In this document: positions 55,301 through 63,953 of the stretch, in pieces
Layout of the letters: every line of letters starts with the position of its first letter
Position numbering within the stretch: position 1 is the stretch's first letter
Source: JAUILA01 sp964563925
GTDB taxonomy: Bacteria; Bacteroidota; Bacteroidia; Cytophagales; Cyclobacteriaceae
Direction of reading: 5' to 3'
Assembly: GCA_964563925.1 (NCBI GenBank)
Contig: CAZLZD010000014.1
Location: 24,433-88,432 of the forward strand
DNA: 64,000 bases
Translations under genes and position numbers: made by a program
The notes under the pieces: generated by a model
Seen by the model: the letters and a program-made list of their open reading frames with translations, nothing else
The model's database searches: none
What the model was told of the DNA's origin: nothing

Positions 55301-55584
55301 GATTTACTGGCCCTCTGAAATTCTTCCTCACTCATACCAAAGTCCTGCCTGAGTTCCTCACCCATGCCTGTGAGATTTCCCTGACTGAATTCATAGAGCT
55401 GATCTACAATCCGGTCCTTCATTTCCTGCATTGCCTTATTGGTAAAGGTGACCGCAAGAATTTTCCGGTAGTGTTTATTTCCGGTGCGGGAGAATGCAAG
55501 GCGCAGGTATTCCCGGGTCAGCGTATAGGTTTTGCCGGACCCGGCGGAAGACCGGTAAATAATGAGGAATTGGTTGTCCATCAT
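52384..55584 (-). CDS. AddA-like UvrD-type helicase/nuclease
   Basis: A 1066-residue SF1 helicase. Walker A SSAGSGKTYTL lies at residues 12-22, DEFQDTSQMQWE (motif II), VGDVKQSIYRWRGG (III), and MTIHKSKGLEFHSVI (IV-VI) follow. The C-terminal VVDYKTGLQREKDIRQMQTY gives a PD-(D/E)XK nuclease motif. This AddA layout with its AddB-like partner forms the double-strand-break resection complex. The order is addA then addB. Confidence 0.92.
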   Translation of the reverse strand: MMDNQFLIIYRSSAGSGKTYTLTREYLRLAFSRTGNKHYRKILAVTFTNKAMQEMKDRIVDQLYEFSQGNLTGMGEELRQDFGMSEEEFQRASKSLLRDILHDYGHFSITTIDAFFQRVIRGFARELGLAGSYRLELDVDLTIHEIIQDLLAQVEDDPVLRQWLVDFSRHKLEEGSSWMVERHLESFTQDLLKEDFQVHEKEIRNMPREELHDLGKALKKEIARIRALLHGKANEVLRLMDEYGLTVNDFSYKGNGGVATFPSKVLQDNLEIGVRIRTAIEEDKYTGASEPQGNVRAALDSGLRAKFEELLHLVDTRSPAFITASQVLKNMYVFGLTIDILRKMNEYKQEHDLMFISDATRLLTELVTNTDALFIYEKVGAFYDHFLIDEFQDTSQMQWESFLPLVRNSLAEGNTNLIVGDVKQSIYRWRGGALELLQSGVMQEFNQGYIDLRKLGRNFRSAASVVEFNNALFNALPGVVSVAYSSGEDHLEEVASAYIGDIYHDAEQALKTGSENKGFVYARFVTEEKDEDDSVSDMCLSGLPAIIEELQDKGVPLSEIAILVRNNKEGKRSADILGEYARNHQGNGYRYDVISNDSLFLSGSRACRLIMAAMRFLHDPDNAINRAELTYLYYSVHDPDTNLEQLFEACGTYHKDREPTLPEQLVSGLSSWTKRPLIELVEKLIHCLGLDEMNGQFAYLQTFMDHVLKFVSRERGDASGLLDWWDERSDKESIKVPEDLDAIRIMTIHKSKGLEFHSVIIPYLKWKLDHERGPLLWLEGREDPVRGRVPVDYSKTLNNSHFAAEYQSERLKAYVDSLNLLYVALTRASHDLWMIAPKSKKKKKEHEIKHINEALLMVVEQPGYLDGGTYDPDTGTYTFGNRDFRFKDAGQRVDGEPVYLKKYTESNWRDDLLLKPVNQSLITSEQKVKINTGILIHNLLSRVRYTPDFGKVLAEVTWEEALSEEDVERIKQRILNAFERPEVKRWFSRKWRVMNEAVILTREGEYRPDRVMVSDEEVVVVDYKTGLQREKDIRQMQTYKDLLLELEGRPVSGFLWYIDLDEIIEV

Positions 55585-55662
55585 GAGGCTATTGCAGCTC
55601 CTAAGCTAAATTATTTGTATGTCAATAGCCAGCCGGTCAGAGTGATTAAACCAACCGCAATT

Positions 55663-56511
55663 TTATTTCTTCATGACGTACGTTAGTACGGGTTTCTGGG
55701 TATGGTTTACCACCGATTCGGCCAGGCTGCCTGTAAGAAGGTGCGCCAGGCCGGTACGGCCGTGGGTGGCCATGGTGATCAGGTCGGCTTTCTTCATTTG
55801 AGAAAAATTCAGGATGCCTGCTTCCTCTGAAGAATCGTTGTACACATGTACGTCATAGTCAGGAAATCCGATTTTTTCAGCCAGGTCGGTGAGTCTGGGT
55901 AAGGATTCATGATCCGGCCGGAAATTATTCGGGGTATTAACCCGTACCACATCCACATGTGCGTGGTAGGCCTGGATAATTTCCATCAGGATTGGGGTAC
56001 ATGATTGGTCCGGCTCTTCCAGGGAGTTGGCATACACGACATTCTCCAGGGAAAGCTTTTTAACCTTTTCATGGACGGTGATAACCGGACAGGGTGCATG
56101 CCGCACAATCCTTTCCGCGTTGGACCCGATCAGAAATTCCTCAAATCCCCCGGACCCTTTGGTACCCATGATGATCAGGTCGATTTCCTTCTCCTTGATC
56201 ACTTCCTTTACCCCATAGTAGATATCCCCTACGTGAATCTCGGTTTTGACTTTTACATCCTTGAGTGCCGGGTCACTGACCAGCTCCTCCATCTGTTCCT
56301 TACCCCGTTCGATAAGCTTCAGCACAAAAAGCCGATCCTGCATATCGGGCAGGGCCACCTCTCCGGTGTAGTGCACACTTGGCAGTGTGGCATCGACCAC
56401 CACGTGCAGTAATGTAAGTTCAGCATTCAGCTTCCGGCCCAGTTCACCGGCAAATTCTATTGCATAACCGGCCTGTTCGGAAAAATCGGTGGGAACAAGT
56501 ATCTTTTTCAT
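55663..56511 (-). CDS. Tandem-domain universal stress protein
   Basis: A 282-residue protein with two Usp domains. Each has the ATP-loop pattern: MGTKGSGGFEEFLIGSNAERI and MATHGRTGLAHLLTGSLAESV. The first begins ILVPTDFSEQAGYAIEFA. Double Usp proteins are common in Bacteroidota; role is in stress or nucleotide sensing. Monocistronic; no clear promoter box seen. Confidence 0.92.
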   Translation of the reverse strand: MKKILVPTDFSEQAGYAIEFAGELGRKLNAELTLLHVVVDATLPSVHYTGEVALPDMQDRLFVLKLIERGKEQMEELVSDPALKDVKVKTEIHVGDIYYGVKEVIKEKEIDLIIMGTKGSGGFEEFLIGSNAERIVRHAPCPVITVHEKVKKLSLENVVYANSLEEPDQSCTPILMEIIQAYHAHVDVVRVNTPNNFRPDHESLPRLTDLAEKIGFPDYDVHVYNDSSEEAGILNFSQMKKADLITMATHGRTGLAHLLTGSLAESVVNHTQKPVLTYVMKK

Positions 56512-56654
56512 GACTGCATTTTTAGGTTAACAAGTAAACCAATTTATACTCCTGCCTTTTACTCAAAGACAAGATACAACCAAACCAGGCACCAAAGACT
56601 AATGGATCGCAGGTAAAAACATGTTCTGTATCAGTCTCCCGGGAGAATGATAAA

Positions 56655-57566
56655 TTACAAAAGAGTTTGGGAAACGCCGAAGAATAATACAAAAACCAGG
56701 GTACTCAGGGCCATTTGCTTCAGGTAAGGGTCAAGTTCGGCAGGGTCCTGCTTTCGGGCAACGCCCCGCAGGTTGATAATAAACAGGGGTAAACAGAGCA
56801 GGTAGGCAAATTGCCAGGGCGTCTGGAAGTTGAGTAACGTATACAGAACTGCCGCAACCCAGCCGGTTGCCAGCAATATACCATGGTAGATGATGGCATT
56901 AGCCCTGCCTATCCGTACAGGAATGCTGTATTTACCCGCCTTCCTGTCCGATTCAATATCACGGATATTATTCACATTCAATACCCCCGCAGCAAATACA
57001 CCGCAACTTATCCCGGGCAGGAGGTGCGCCCATTCAAGATTCTGACGGTAGAGGTAATAGACACCCAGCACCCCGACAATCCCGAAAAACAGAACCACGG
57101 ACAAATCCCCAAGTCCGGCATAGCCATAGGGTTTTCGGCCTGCCGTATAATAGACTGCTGCCATTATTGCCAGGATTCCAAGCACAAGAAAAAACAGAAA
57201 TACCTCCCAGTGCAATCCGACAGATACATAAATGAGTCCCAGCCCGCTGATCAGGCTCAGGGTTATCAGGATACCAATCGCCAGCCGCATCTTTTCCACG
57301 GTAATAGTGCCTGACTGGACCATTCGGGCAGGACCCTTGCGGTCAGCGGAGTCGGCTCCGTGGACTGAATCCCCGTAATCATTGGCAAGGTTTGACAACA
57401 CCTGAAGAAATATGGTGGTTAAGCTGGCAAGGGCAAATATCTTCCAGCTAAACGCCCCGTCCCCATAGGCCAGAAAGCTTCCCATACCGATACTGGCCAG
57501 GGCCAGGGGCAATGTTCGGAGCCTGAACGCGGTGATCCAGGGGGATATGGGAGATATTGCTGCCAT
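56655..57566 (-). CDS. menA: 1,4-dihydroxy-2-naphthoate polyprenyltransferase
   Basis: A 303-residue UbiA-family membrane enzyme of menaquinone synthesis. The first Asp-rich motif NLANDYGDSVHGAD and second NNIRDIESDRKAGKYS bind Mg-prenyl diphosphate, with about eight membrane helices. It starts right after the argS stop and is the last gene of the long minus-strand run. No other men gene is here. Confidence 0.93.
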   Translation of the reverse strand: MAAISPISPWITAFRLRTLPLALASIGMGSFLAYGDGAFSWKIFALASLTTIFLQVLSNLANDYGDSVHGADSADRKGPARMVQSGTITVEKMRLAIGILITLSLISGLGLIYVSVGLHWEVFLFFLVLGILAIMAAVYYTAGRKPYGYAGLGDLSVVLFFGIVGVLGVYYLYRQNLEWAHLLPGISCGVFAAGVLNVNNIRDIESDRKAGKYSIPVRIGRANAIIYHGILLATGWVAAVLYTLLNFQTPWQFAYLLCLPLFIINLRGVARKQDPAELDPYLKQMALSTLVFVLFFGVSQTLL

Positions 57567-59351
57567 TTACATTTGTTCCGGCACGTTAATTCCCAGCAGG
57601 CCCATTCCATGGCGAATAACCCGGGCCACCATGAGCGAGAGGGAAACCCTGAACGTAAGCAACTGCTCGTTTTCTTCTGCGAAGATCGCTATTTCCTGGT
57701 AAAAGCGGTTATATTCCTTGGCCAGATCGAAGACATATTGCGCGATAATGTCCGGAGCATAGCTGGCTCCCGCCTCCTCCACCCTGCCCGGGTAAAGGTG
57801 CAGAAGATAAACCAGGTACTGCTCAACTTCCTGAAGCCGGATATCCCCGGCAACCTCTGATTCCGGAATGCCCAGCTGGGCCGCCTTTCGCAGTATGGCA
57901 GAAATGCGGGCATGTGTGTACTGAATAAAAGGAGCTGTGTTTCCCTGGAACTGAATGGATTCGTTGGGGTCGAACAACATCCGTTTTCTGGGATCCACCT
58001 TAAGCAGGAAATATTTCAGGGCACCCAGCCCCAGGATTTCGTATAACTCATGGGCTTCCTTATCGGTAAATCCTTCAATCTTACCCAGTTCCCTTGTATG
58101 TGATTCGGCCGTTCGGATCATTTCCTCCATCAGTTCATCGGCATCCACCACGGTTCCCTCCCGCGACTTCATCTTCCCGGAAGGAAGATCAACCATACCG
58201 TATGAAAGATGGTAACATTCCCGGGCCCAGTCGTATCCAAGCTTCTCAAGGATCAGAAAAAGAACCTTGAAATGGTATTCCTGCTCGTTTCCAACCGTGT
58301 AAATCTGTCGGGAAATACCTGGAAAATCCCGGAAACGCAGGATGGCCGTTCCTATATCCTGGGTCATATATACCGAGGTACCGTCGGCACGAAGGAGGAG
58401 CTTCTGATCCAGCCCCTCTTCTGAGAGATCCACCCATACAGATCCATCTTCCTTCTGGTAAAATATTCCTTTTTCAAGACCTTTCAGCACCTCTTCCTTT
58501 CCAAGCAGATAGGTATCCGACTCATAATACAACGTATCAAAATCTACTCCCATCTGATGGTAGGTGGCCTCAAACCCACTGTAGACCCATCCGTTCATCC
58601 GCTCCCATAGCTGAACCGCCTCCGGGTCTTTCTGCTCCCATTTCCGTAACATTTCCTGCGCCTCCTTCATGATCGGCGCCTCTTTGCCCGCCTCTTTTTC
58701 CTCCATTCCCTGTCCGACCAGCTCCCTGACTTCCGCCTTATATTCCCGGTCAAAGCGAACGTAGTAGTCACCTACCAGTTTATCCCCCTTTTTGCCCGTT
58801 GTTTCCGGGGTTTCCCCATTGCCATACCGCTTCCAGGCGACCATGGATTTACAAATATGGATTCCCCGGTCGTTGATGATCTGAACTTTATGGACTTCAT
58901 ACCCATTGGCCTTCAGGATCTCCGCCACCGACCAGCCCAGGAAATTGTTGCGGAGATGACCCAGGTGGAGGGGTTTGTTGGTATTCGGACTTGAATACTC
59001 GATCATCACTTCCTGATCGTTGGAAGGTTTCGAACCATATTCCGGCGTTGCGATCATCTGCTGAAATGCTTCCACCCACACCTTGTCGTAGAGCGCCAGG
59101 TTTAAAAACCCCTTAATGACGTTAAAGTCGCGGACATGAGCGGAGTGTTCTTTTAGCCATTCTCCGAGGCCCTGGGCAGTCTGCTCCGGACCTTTCCTGG
59201 TTTGCTTCAGGTAGGGAAAACATACCAGGGTGTGTGACCCTTCAAATTCCCTGCGGGTGGGTTGAAGTACAATTTCACCGGCTGGTATGTCCAAGCCATA
59301 TACAGCCTCAAATGCTGAGGATAAATCCTGCGAAAGGGCAGCTTCAATCAT
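57567..59351 (-). CDS. argS: Arginyl-tRNA synthetase
   Basis: A full-length (594 residues) class I synthetase charging tRNA-Arg. The HIGH-type motif is HLGH (129-132) in NKPLHLGHLRNN; the KMSKS-like site is GKMKSREGTVV. DALR-type anticodon domain at the C-terminus. It overlaps the GNAT-nitrilase gene by four bases. Its place beside arginine-related enzymes may allow coordinated supply of arginine use. Confidence 0.97.
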   Translation of the reverse strand: MIEAALSQDLSSAFEAVYGLDIPAGEIVLQPTRREFEGSHTLVCFPYLKQTRKGPEQTAQGLGEWLKEHSAHVRDFNVIKGFLNLALYDKVWVEAFQQMIATPEYGSKPSNDQEVMIEYSSPNTNKPLHLGHLRNNFLGWSVAEILKANGYEVHKVQIINDRGIHICKSMVAWKRYGNGETPETTGKKGDKLVGDYYVRFDREYKAEVRELVGQGMEEKEAGKEAPIMKEAQEMLRKWEQKDPEAVQLWERMNGWVYSGFEATYHQMGVDFDTLYYESDTYLLGKEEVLKGLEKGIFYQKEDGSVWVDLSEEGLDQKLLLRADGTSVYMTQDIGTAILRFRDFPGISRQIYTVGNEQEYHFKVLFLILEKLGYDWARECYHLSYGMVDLPSGKMKSREGTVVDADELMEEMIRTAESHTRELGKIEGFTDKEAHELYEILGLGALKYFLLKVDPRKRMLFDPNESIQFQGNTAPFIQYTHARISAILRKAAQLGIPESEVAGDIRLQEVEQYLVYLLHLYPGRVEEAGASYAPDIIAQYVFDLAKEYNRFYQEIAIFAEENEQLLTFRVSLSLMVARVIRHGMGLLGINVPEQM

Positions 59352-60889
59352 TTCTTTTTCAGTTTTAACTCATACAGATCATGACGACGGTCCTTCAGGT
59401 TACGCACACTTCCGTGGGTATGTAATTCGAGCAGGTCGTTCAGGTCCACATCGGCAATGATCGTATTTTCAGTATTTGGTGTTCCTTCAGCCACAATAGC
59501 AGTATGGGGAAAGGCAAAATCAGACGGGGAGAATACGGCAGATTGGCCAAACTGGATGTCCATATTCCATACTTTGGGCAGGTTGCCCACACTCCCTGAG
59601 ATAGCCACGTAGCATTCGTTCTCCACCGCACGGGCCTGGGAGCAAATTCGCACCCTGTGATAACCATTCTGCATGTCAGTGGCAAACGGGACAAACAGGA
59701 TTTCCAGCCCTTTATCGGCCATCAGCCTGGGCAGTTCCGGAAATTCAACGTCATAGCATATCAGGATGCCAATTTTGGCCACATCTGTGTCAAACACTTT
59801 TACCTCGTCTCCTCCCGACATGCCCCAGTCGCTGATTTCTGCCGGGGTTGGGTGGATCTTATATTGCGCATCGTAAGAACCATCCCGGCGGCATAAGTAG
59901 GCCACGTTATATAATTTCTCATCCTCATACACAGGCATGCTGCCCGCGATGATATTGATATTGTAGGTAACGGCAAAATCCAGGAGCTTTTCACGAATCT
60001 GGTCAGTATAATTGGCCAGCTTCCGGATGGCCTGTGCCGCATCACTTTCATTAAACTCCGCCATAAGCGGCGCATTGAAAAGTTCCGGGAATAGAAGAAA
60101 ATCCGCTTTGTACCCACTTACGGCATCCACAAAAAACTCCACGTTTTCAAAAAAGGATTCCACCGACCGAACAGACCTCAGCTGCCACTGCACTACCCCG
60201 ATACGGGCGTAGGAGGCCTTTCTTGACATTACTGATTCCTTCTCCTCGTAATAGATGTTGTTCCACTCGACCAGCACTGCATAGTTTTTGGATGCCTTAT
60301 CACCCGGAAGGTAGTTCTTCAGGATTTTACGGACATGAAAGTCATTGGAGGTTTGAAAATACAGGACCGGGTCATAAATCTCCTTATTCCGTACCTTCTG
60401 GATATATTCCTTGGGAGAAAGCTCGTGGCTGAACTTATGATAATTGGGCATTCTCCCCCCGGCAACGATGGACCTGAGGTTCATATGCTCACACAGCTCT
60501 TTCCGGGTATCATACAGCCTTCGTCCCAGGCGCATGCCCCGATATTCCGGATCCACACTGATCTCTATGGCATAAAGCACATCCCCTTCCGGGTCATGGG
60601 TGGAGAAGGTTTCATCCCCGGTGATTTTCTTATAGGTATGGTTATCACCGTATTTCTTGTAATCAACGATGATCGACAGGGCAAATGCCACCACCTTGCC
60701 GTTATCCTCCACACATAACTGTCCTTCCGGAAAAAGCTTGATCAGCTTCCGGATCTGTGTTTTGGTCCAGATATCATGCATAAGGGTGTATGCACCACTC
60801 ATGATCGCGGATATCCGGTCATAATCACTGATTTTCAGGTTTCTGACAACCAGCAGGTGATGTTTGATTTCGGGAGTGGATTCTGACAT
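59348..60889 (-). CDS. GNAT-carbon-nitrogen hydrolase fusion protein
   Basis: Start chosen at 60889 (MSESTPEIKHHLLVV), 513 residues, the same size as B. subtilis YhcX. Residues 1-200 form a GNAT acetyltransferase (EISVDPEYRGMRLGRRLYD acetyl-CoA loop). Residues 225-505 form a nitrilase-type amidase with Glu in FLLFPELFNAP, Lys in YKIHPTP and Cys in ILICYDVEFPEL. The amidase is of the kind that includes N-carbamoylputrescine and polyamine-linked hydrolases. It sits between the deoxyhypusine-synthase-like gene and argS. Substrate is unknown. Confidence 0.87.
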   Translation of the reverse strand: MSESTPEIKHHLLVVRNLKISDYDRISAIMSGAYTLMHDIWTKTQIRKLIKLFPEGQLCVEDNGKVVAFALSIIVDYKKYGDNHTYKKITGDETFSTHDPEGDVLYAIEISVDPEYRGMRLGRRLYDTRKELCEHMNLRSIVAGGRMPNYHKFSHELSPKEYIQKVRNKEIYDPVLYFQTSNDFHVRKILKNYLPGDKASKNYAVLVEWNNIYYEEKESVMSRKASYARIGVVQWQLRSVRSVESFFENVEFFVDAVSGYKADFLLFPELFNAPLMAEFNESDAAQAIRKLANYTDQIREKLLDFAVTYNINIIAGSMPVYEDEKLYNVAYLCRRDGSYDAQYKIHPTPAEISDWGMSGGDEVKVFDTDVAKIGILICYDVEFPELPRLMADKGLEILFVPFATDMQNGYHRVRICSQARAVENECYVAISGSVGNLPKVWNMDIQFGQSAVFSPSDFAFPHTAIVAEGTPNTENTIIADVDLNDLLELHTHGSVRNLKDRRHDLYELKLKKK

Positions 60890-60896
60890 AGGTTTA

Positions 60897-61868
60897 TTAC
60901 CAGCCCAGTACGTAAGCAAAGATAAGCGGTGCCACGATGGTGGCATCTGATTCCACGATGAATTTCGGAGTATTTATATCCAGCTTGCCCCAGGTAATCT
61001 TTTCATTGGGAACTGCACCCGAATAGGAGCCGTAGCTGGTAGTACTGTCTGAAATCTGGCAGAAGTAGCTCCAGAACGGTGTATCGGTTCGTTCGAGGTC
61101 CTGATACAGCATGGGTACCACGCAAATGGGGAAATCACCGGCAATACCCCCACCAATCTGAAAAAACCCGATCCCCTCGTCACCGGCCTGCGCCGTGTAC
61201 CAGTCGGCCAGAAACGTCATATATTCAATCCCCGATTTCATCGTAGAGGGCTTCAATTCGCCTTTTACACAATAGGAGGCAAAAATATTTCCCAGGGTGG
61301 AATCTTCCCAGCCGGGCACCACCATGGGCAGGTTCTTTTTAGCCGCCTCGATCATCCAGCTGTGGGCCGGGTCAATTTCATAGGCATCTTCCATAACCCC
61401 GGAATTCAGCAATCTGAACAGAAATTCATGGGGAAACAACCGTTCCCCGTTGTCTTCAGCCTCTTTCCAGATATTAAATATATGCTTCTGGATATGGCGA
61501 AAGGCTTCCTCTTCCGGAATACACGTATCGGTTACACGGTTCATTCCCTCCTGAAGCAAATCCCACTCCTGCTGCGGGGTCAGGTCACGGTAATTCGGGA
61601 TACGCTTGTAATGGCTGTGTGCCACCAGGTTCATGACATCCTCTTCCAGGTTGGCCCCGGTACAGGAAATAATATGCAGTTTATCCTGCCTGATCATTTC
61701 TGCCAGTGACTTTCCAAGTTCGGCCGTACTCATTGCCCCGGCCAGTGACACCAGCATCTTCTTTCCGCTTTCAAGGTGATCGCGGTACGCTTTGGCCGCA
61801 TCAACCAGGGCGGCCGCATTAAAATGCAGATAATGTTTTTCGATGAATTCTGAAATGGGCTTGCTCAT
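60897..61868 (-). CDS. Deoxyhypusine-synthase-like enzyme (probable polyamine synthase)
   Basis: A 323-residue member of the DHS family, NAD-dependent aminobutyl transferases. ISCTGANLEEDVMNLVAHSHY and GWEDSTLGNIFASY are visible and the catalytic Lys is K295 in KITWGKLD. Bacteria lack eIF5A, so hypusination is not expected; bacterial homologues have been linked to homospermidine or spermidine-like synthesis. Seven bases separate it from the GNAT-nitrilase gene and 13 from the CtlX-like gene. The neighbouring arginine decarboxylase supports a polyamine role. Confidence 0.9.
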   Translation of the reverse strand: MSKPISEFIEKHYLHFNAAALVDAAKAYRDHLESGKKMLVSLAGAMSTAELGKSLAEMIRQDKLHIISCTGANLEEDVMNLVAHSHYKRIPNYRDLTPQQEWDLLQEGMNRVTDTCIPEEEAFRHIQKHIFNIWKEAEDNGERLFPHEFLFRLLNSGVMEDAYEIDPAHSWMIEAAKKNLPMVVPGWEDSTLGNIFASYCVKGELKPSTMKSGIEYMTFLADWYTAQAGDEGIGFFQIGGGIAGDFPICVVPMLYQDLERTDTPFWSYFCQISDSTTSYGSYSGAVPNEKITWGKLDINTPKFIVESDATIVAPLIFAYVLGW

Positions 61869-61881
61869 AATGATAGTTTAT

Positions 61882-62835
61882 TCAGGAAACAGATTCGGGC
61901 AGAAAAACCTCGGCCATCATGCACCGGGCGCTTCCGCCTCCGAGCGCCTCAATGGTATCCAGCGAACTGTGCAGGATCGGACAATATTTCCGGATCGCCT
62001 CTTTCTGCAGTTCATGTAAGGACGTAAAGGCTGCTTCTGACATAACAAGGTATTTCCGCTCCGGGTTATGACGTGCATGTACCTGCAGCATATTCCCGGC
62101 AAAGCGATGCTTTTGTTCTTCACTAATATAAATAACTTCTTTGCCGGATTGTTCGATTGACCGGACCACACCGGCTCTTTCTACCGGATCATCGATAGAA
62201 TCGGCACACACAATGGCAAATTCCTCCGCCACGCACATCATTACATTGGTGTGATAGATGGGTACACGCTGCCCGTTAACGGTTTGGTTTGCTGTAAACG
62301 TGACCGGCTGATATCCGAAGCGTTCGCAGAACCTCTGAAAAGCCGCCGCGTCTGTACGCTCCGAAATAGCCGCGTAGGCAATTTTATTAACCCTGTCAAG
62401 AACCATGCTCCCGGTGCCTTCCAGAAATACATTCTCCGGCTCACTGTCGGTAAAATCCTCGACCGATTCAATAGTGAAATTATAATCTTTTTGCAGAGAC
62501 TCAAGAATATCCTTTCTGCGCTCAAGCCGGCGATTGGCCGCAAACATCGGGTAAAGCCCCACCCTTCCGTCCTGGTGGAAAGAAACCCAGTTGTTCGGAA
62601 AAATACTGTCAGGGGTTTCCGGTGTTTCCGTATCTTCCACAACGATAACACGGATGCCGGCTTCCCGCAATTTACCTACGAACTGGTCGAACTCCCTTCG
62701 CGATCGTTCAAACACCTCATCTTCGGTCACTCCCTCCAGGGCCTTCTGATAGTAGTTGTTAATGGCGGTCTCCTCGTTCATCCTGAACCTGACAGGACGA
62801 ATCATCAGTAACGTATCTGTGGTTTGCTGACTCAT
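61882..62835 (-). CDS. ctlX: CtlX-like citrulline/arginine-deiminase-family hydrolase
   Basis: From the Met at 62835, 317 residues. Guanidino-group-modifying fold: D76 (PDSIFPNNW), E139 (FLEGTGS), H195 (IYHTNVMM) and the catalytic C305 in GGGSARCMMAE. This matches the CtlX (citrulline hydrolase) group rather than classical arginine deiminase. Its expected product would be ornithine. It is 11 bases from the deiminase-like gene and 13 from the DHS-like gene. Confidence 0.8.
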   Translation of the reverse strand: MSQQTTDTLLMIRPVRFRMNEETAINNYYQKALEGVTEDEVFERSRREFDQFVGKLREAGIRVIVVEDTETPETPDSIFPNNWVSFHQDGRVGLYPMFAANRRLERRKDILESLQKDYNFTIESVEDFTDSEPENVFLEGTGSMVLDRVNKIAYAAISERTDAAAFQRFCERFGYQPVTFTANQTVNGQRVPIYHTNVMMCVAEEFAIVCADSIDDPVERAGVVRSIEQSGKEVIYISEEQKHRFAGNMLQVHARHNPERKYLVMSEAAFTSLHELQKEAIRKYCPILHSSLDTIEALGGGSARCMMAEVFLPESVS

Positions 62836-62846
62836 ATCCGGTAATT

Positions 62847-63758
62847 CTAACCTCGTAATAAAGGAAGGGTGGAACAACGGAGCAATCCTTCCATTTTGGC
62901 AGTCTGGGCGTATGGGATTGCCTCTACGGTAAAGCCCCGGTCGGTAAGTTCGTTATTCAAACGCGTAAATCCCAATTCGGAAACAATGACTTCAGGAGAA
63001 ATAGAGAAAACATTTGAATTCATCTCGTACATTTCTTCACGATCAATTTCAATCAAATTTTCCCGCCCGAAAAAATCATAGAGAAATTCAACATCCTGCC
63101 GGTTCTTGAACCCGCCCGGATAGATAATGGCCATTCCCTTCCCTATTGGCTGAAAACAACAGTCCAGGTGCAGGGCATTCTCCCGCGGATCTGTATCAGA
63201 TTTATTCAGCTCGAAGGCCTTCACCTTCTTCCCGGGAAACTGCTCACGCAGGAATTCCACGCCCTCGGTATTGGTCCGGGAAACCACGTATTTCTCAAAA
63301 TCAGGTTTTTCGGAATAGCCTACAAAAATATGATCATACCAGGGCATGACATCGCCCCCTTCAATGCGCACGCCGTCCGGCACGAACAGAACCTGATCAT
63401 GTGGCAATTCATCAATAATGTACTGGATGCCTTCTATTTCCTTGTTCCGGTTTTTAAGAATCCGGGGCTTGATAAATTTATCTTCTATGACAAATCCGAT
63501 ATCCCTGGAGAATATCTGGTTATAATGACCGAGAATCTCAGGGCGGTAAACCCTGACCCCGTAACGTTCGAGCACCTCCCTGAAACCCTCCATTTCCTTT
63601 ACAAGGTCGGCCTCCACCGGATAGGTTCCCGCCAGTATATGCTCCCTGGTCTTCGGGTCATAGGCCTCGTCAATCGGAGGAGTACCCCCGAAATTCCTTG
63701 CAGACCCCAGTACAACCGCCTTCAGGGGCGATATTTCGTCATTCACATATATTTTCAT
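62847..63758 (-). CDS. Amidinotransferase/arginine deiminase-like hydrolase
   Basis: A 303-residue protein of the same superfamily. Motifs: SRDIGFV (R85-D86), RIEGGDV (E133-D136), LHLDCC (H197, D199) and the catalytic Cys at C295 in GLLRCST. It could deiminate arginine or agmatine or hydrolyse a methylarginine. It is the first gene of the minus-strand operon behind a TACCTTTG box, and divergent from the arginine decarboxylase start. Together with CtlX it could give citrulline then ornithine. Confidence 0.78.
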   Translation of the reverse strand: MKIYVNDEISPLKAVVLGSARNFGGTPPIDEAYDPKTREHILAGTYPVEADLVKEMEGFREVLERYGVRVYRPEILGHYNQIFSRDIGFVIEDKFIKPRILKNRNKEIEGIQYIIDELPHDQVLFVPDGVRIEGGDVMPWYDHIFVGYSEKPDFEKYVVSRTNTEGVEFLREQFPGKKVKAFELNKSDTDPRENALHLDCCFQPIGKGMAIIYPGGFKNRQDVEFLYDFFGRENLIEIDREEMYEMNSNVFSISPEVIVSELGFTRLNNELTDRGFTVEAIPYAQTAKMEGLLRCSTLPLLRG

Positions 63759-63780
63759 ATTGCCGGCCGATTTTCAACCG

Positions 63781-63788
63781 CAAAGGTA
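63781..63788 (-). promoter_or_regulatory. TAnnTTTG box of the arginine/polyamine operon
   Basis: Minus-strand TACCTTTG fits the consensus, 22 bases before the ATG at 63758. No good -33 is seen. It is divergent from the decarboxylase start. Confidence 0.55.
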
Positions 63789-63953
63789 GGCAGCCGGAAT
63801 CTCATTAAAAAGCACGGAAAAAAGTTTAAAAATTAATGGGGTTTAAATTCAATAGGCGCAGATTATTTTATATCCACATCCTCATTTTTTCGTGAAATCA
63901 CTCGAAATTCGTACCATTGCGCTAATTAAATCGTAGTTACTATTCTAAAAGGA

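Larger units (their letters stand above)
841..63513. repeat. Dispersed GGAGAATR motif family
   Basis: GGAGAAT is seen by eye about 31 times on the plus strand and about 28 on the minus, e.g. 841, 1155, 1176, 2228, 22692, 63507 (plus) and 26840, 63177 (minus). It is usually followed by G or A, lies in several frames and on both gene strands, and is nearly absent between 39.1 and 50.1 kb. Too small to be a classical repeat; it may be a recognition sequence. Confidence 0.6.

Noticed and set aside
54895..55686. Antisense open frame within the AddA-like gene
   Set aside because: It overlaps the Walker A end of a clear helicase and has no similarity of its own.
841..63513. GGAGAAT as a set of Shine-Dalgarno sites
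   Set aside because: Most copies lie inside genes, often antisense, and not before start codons.
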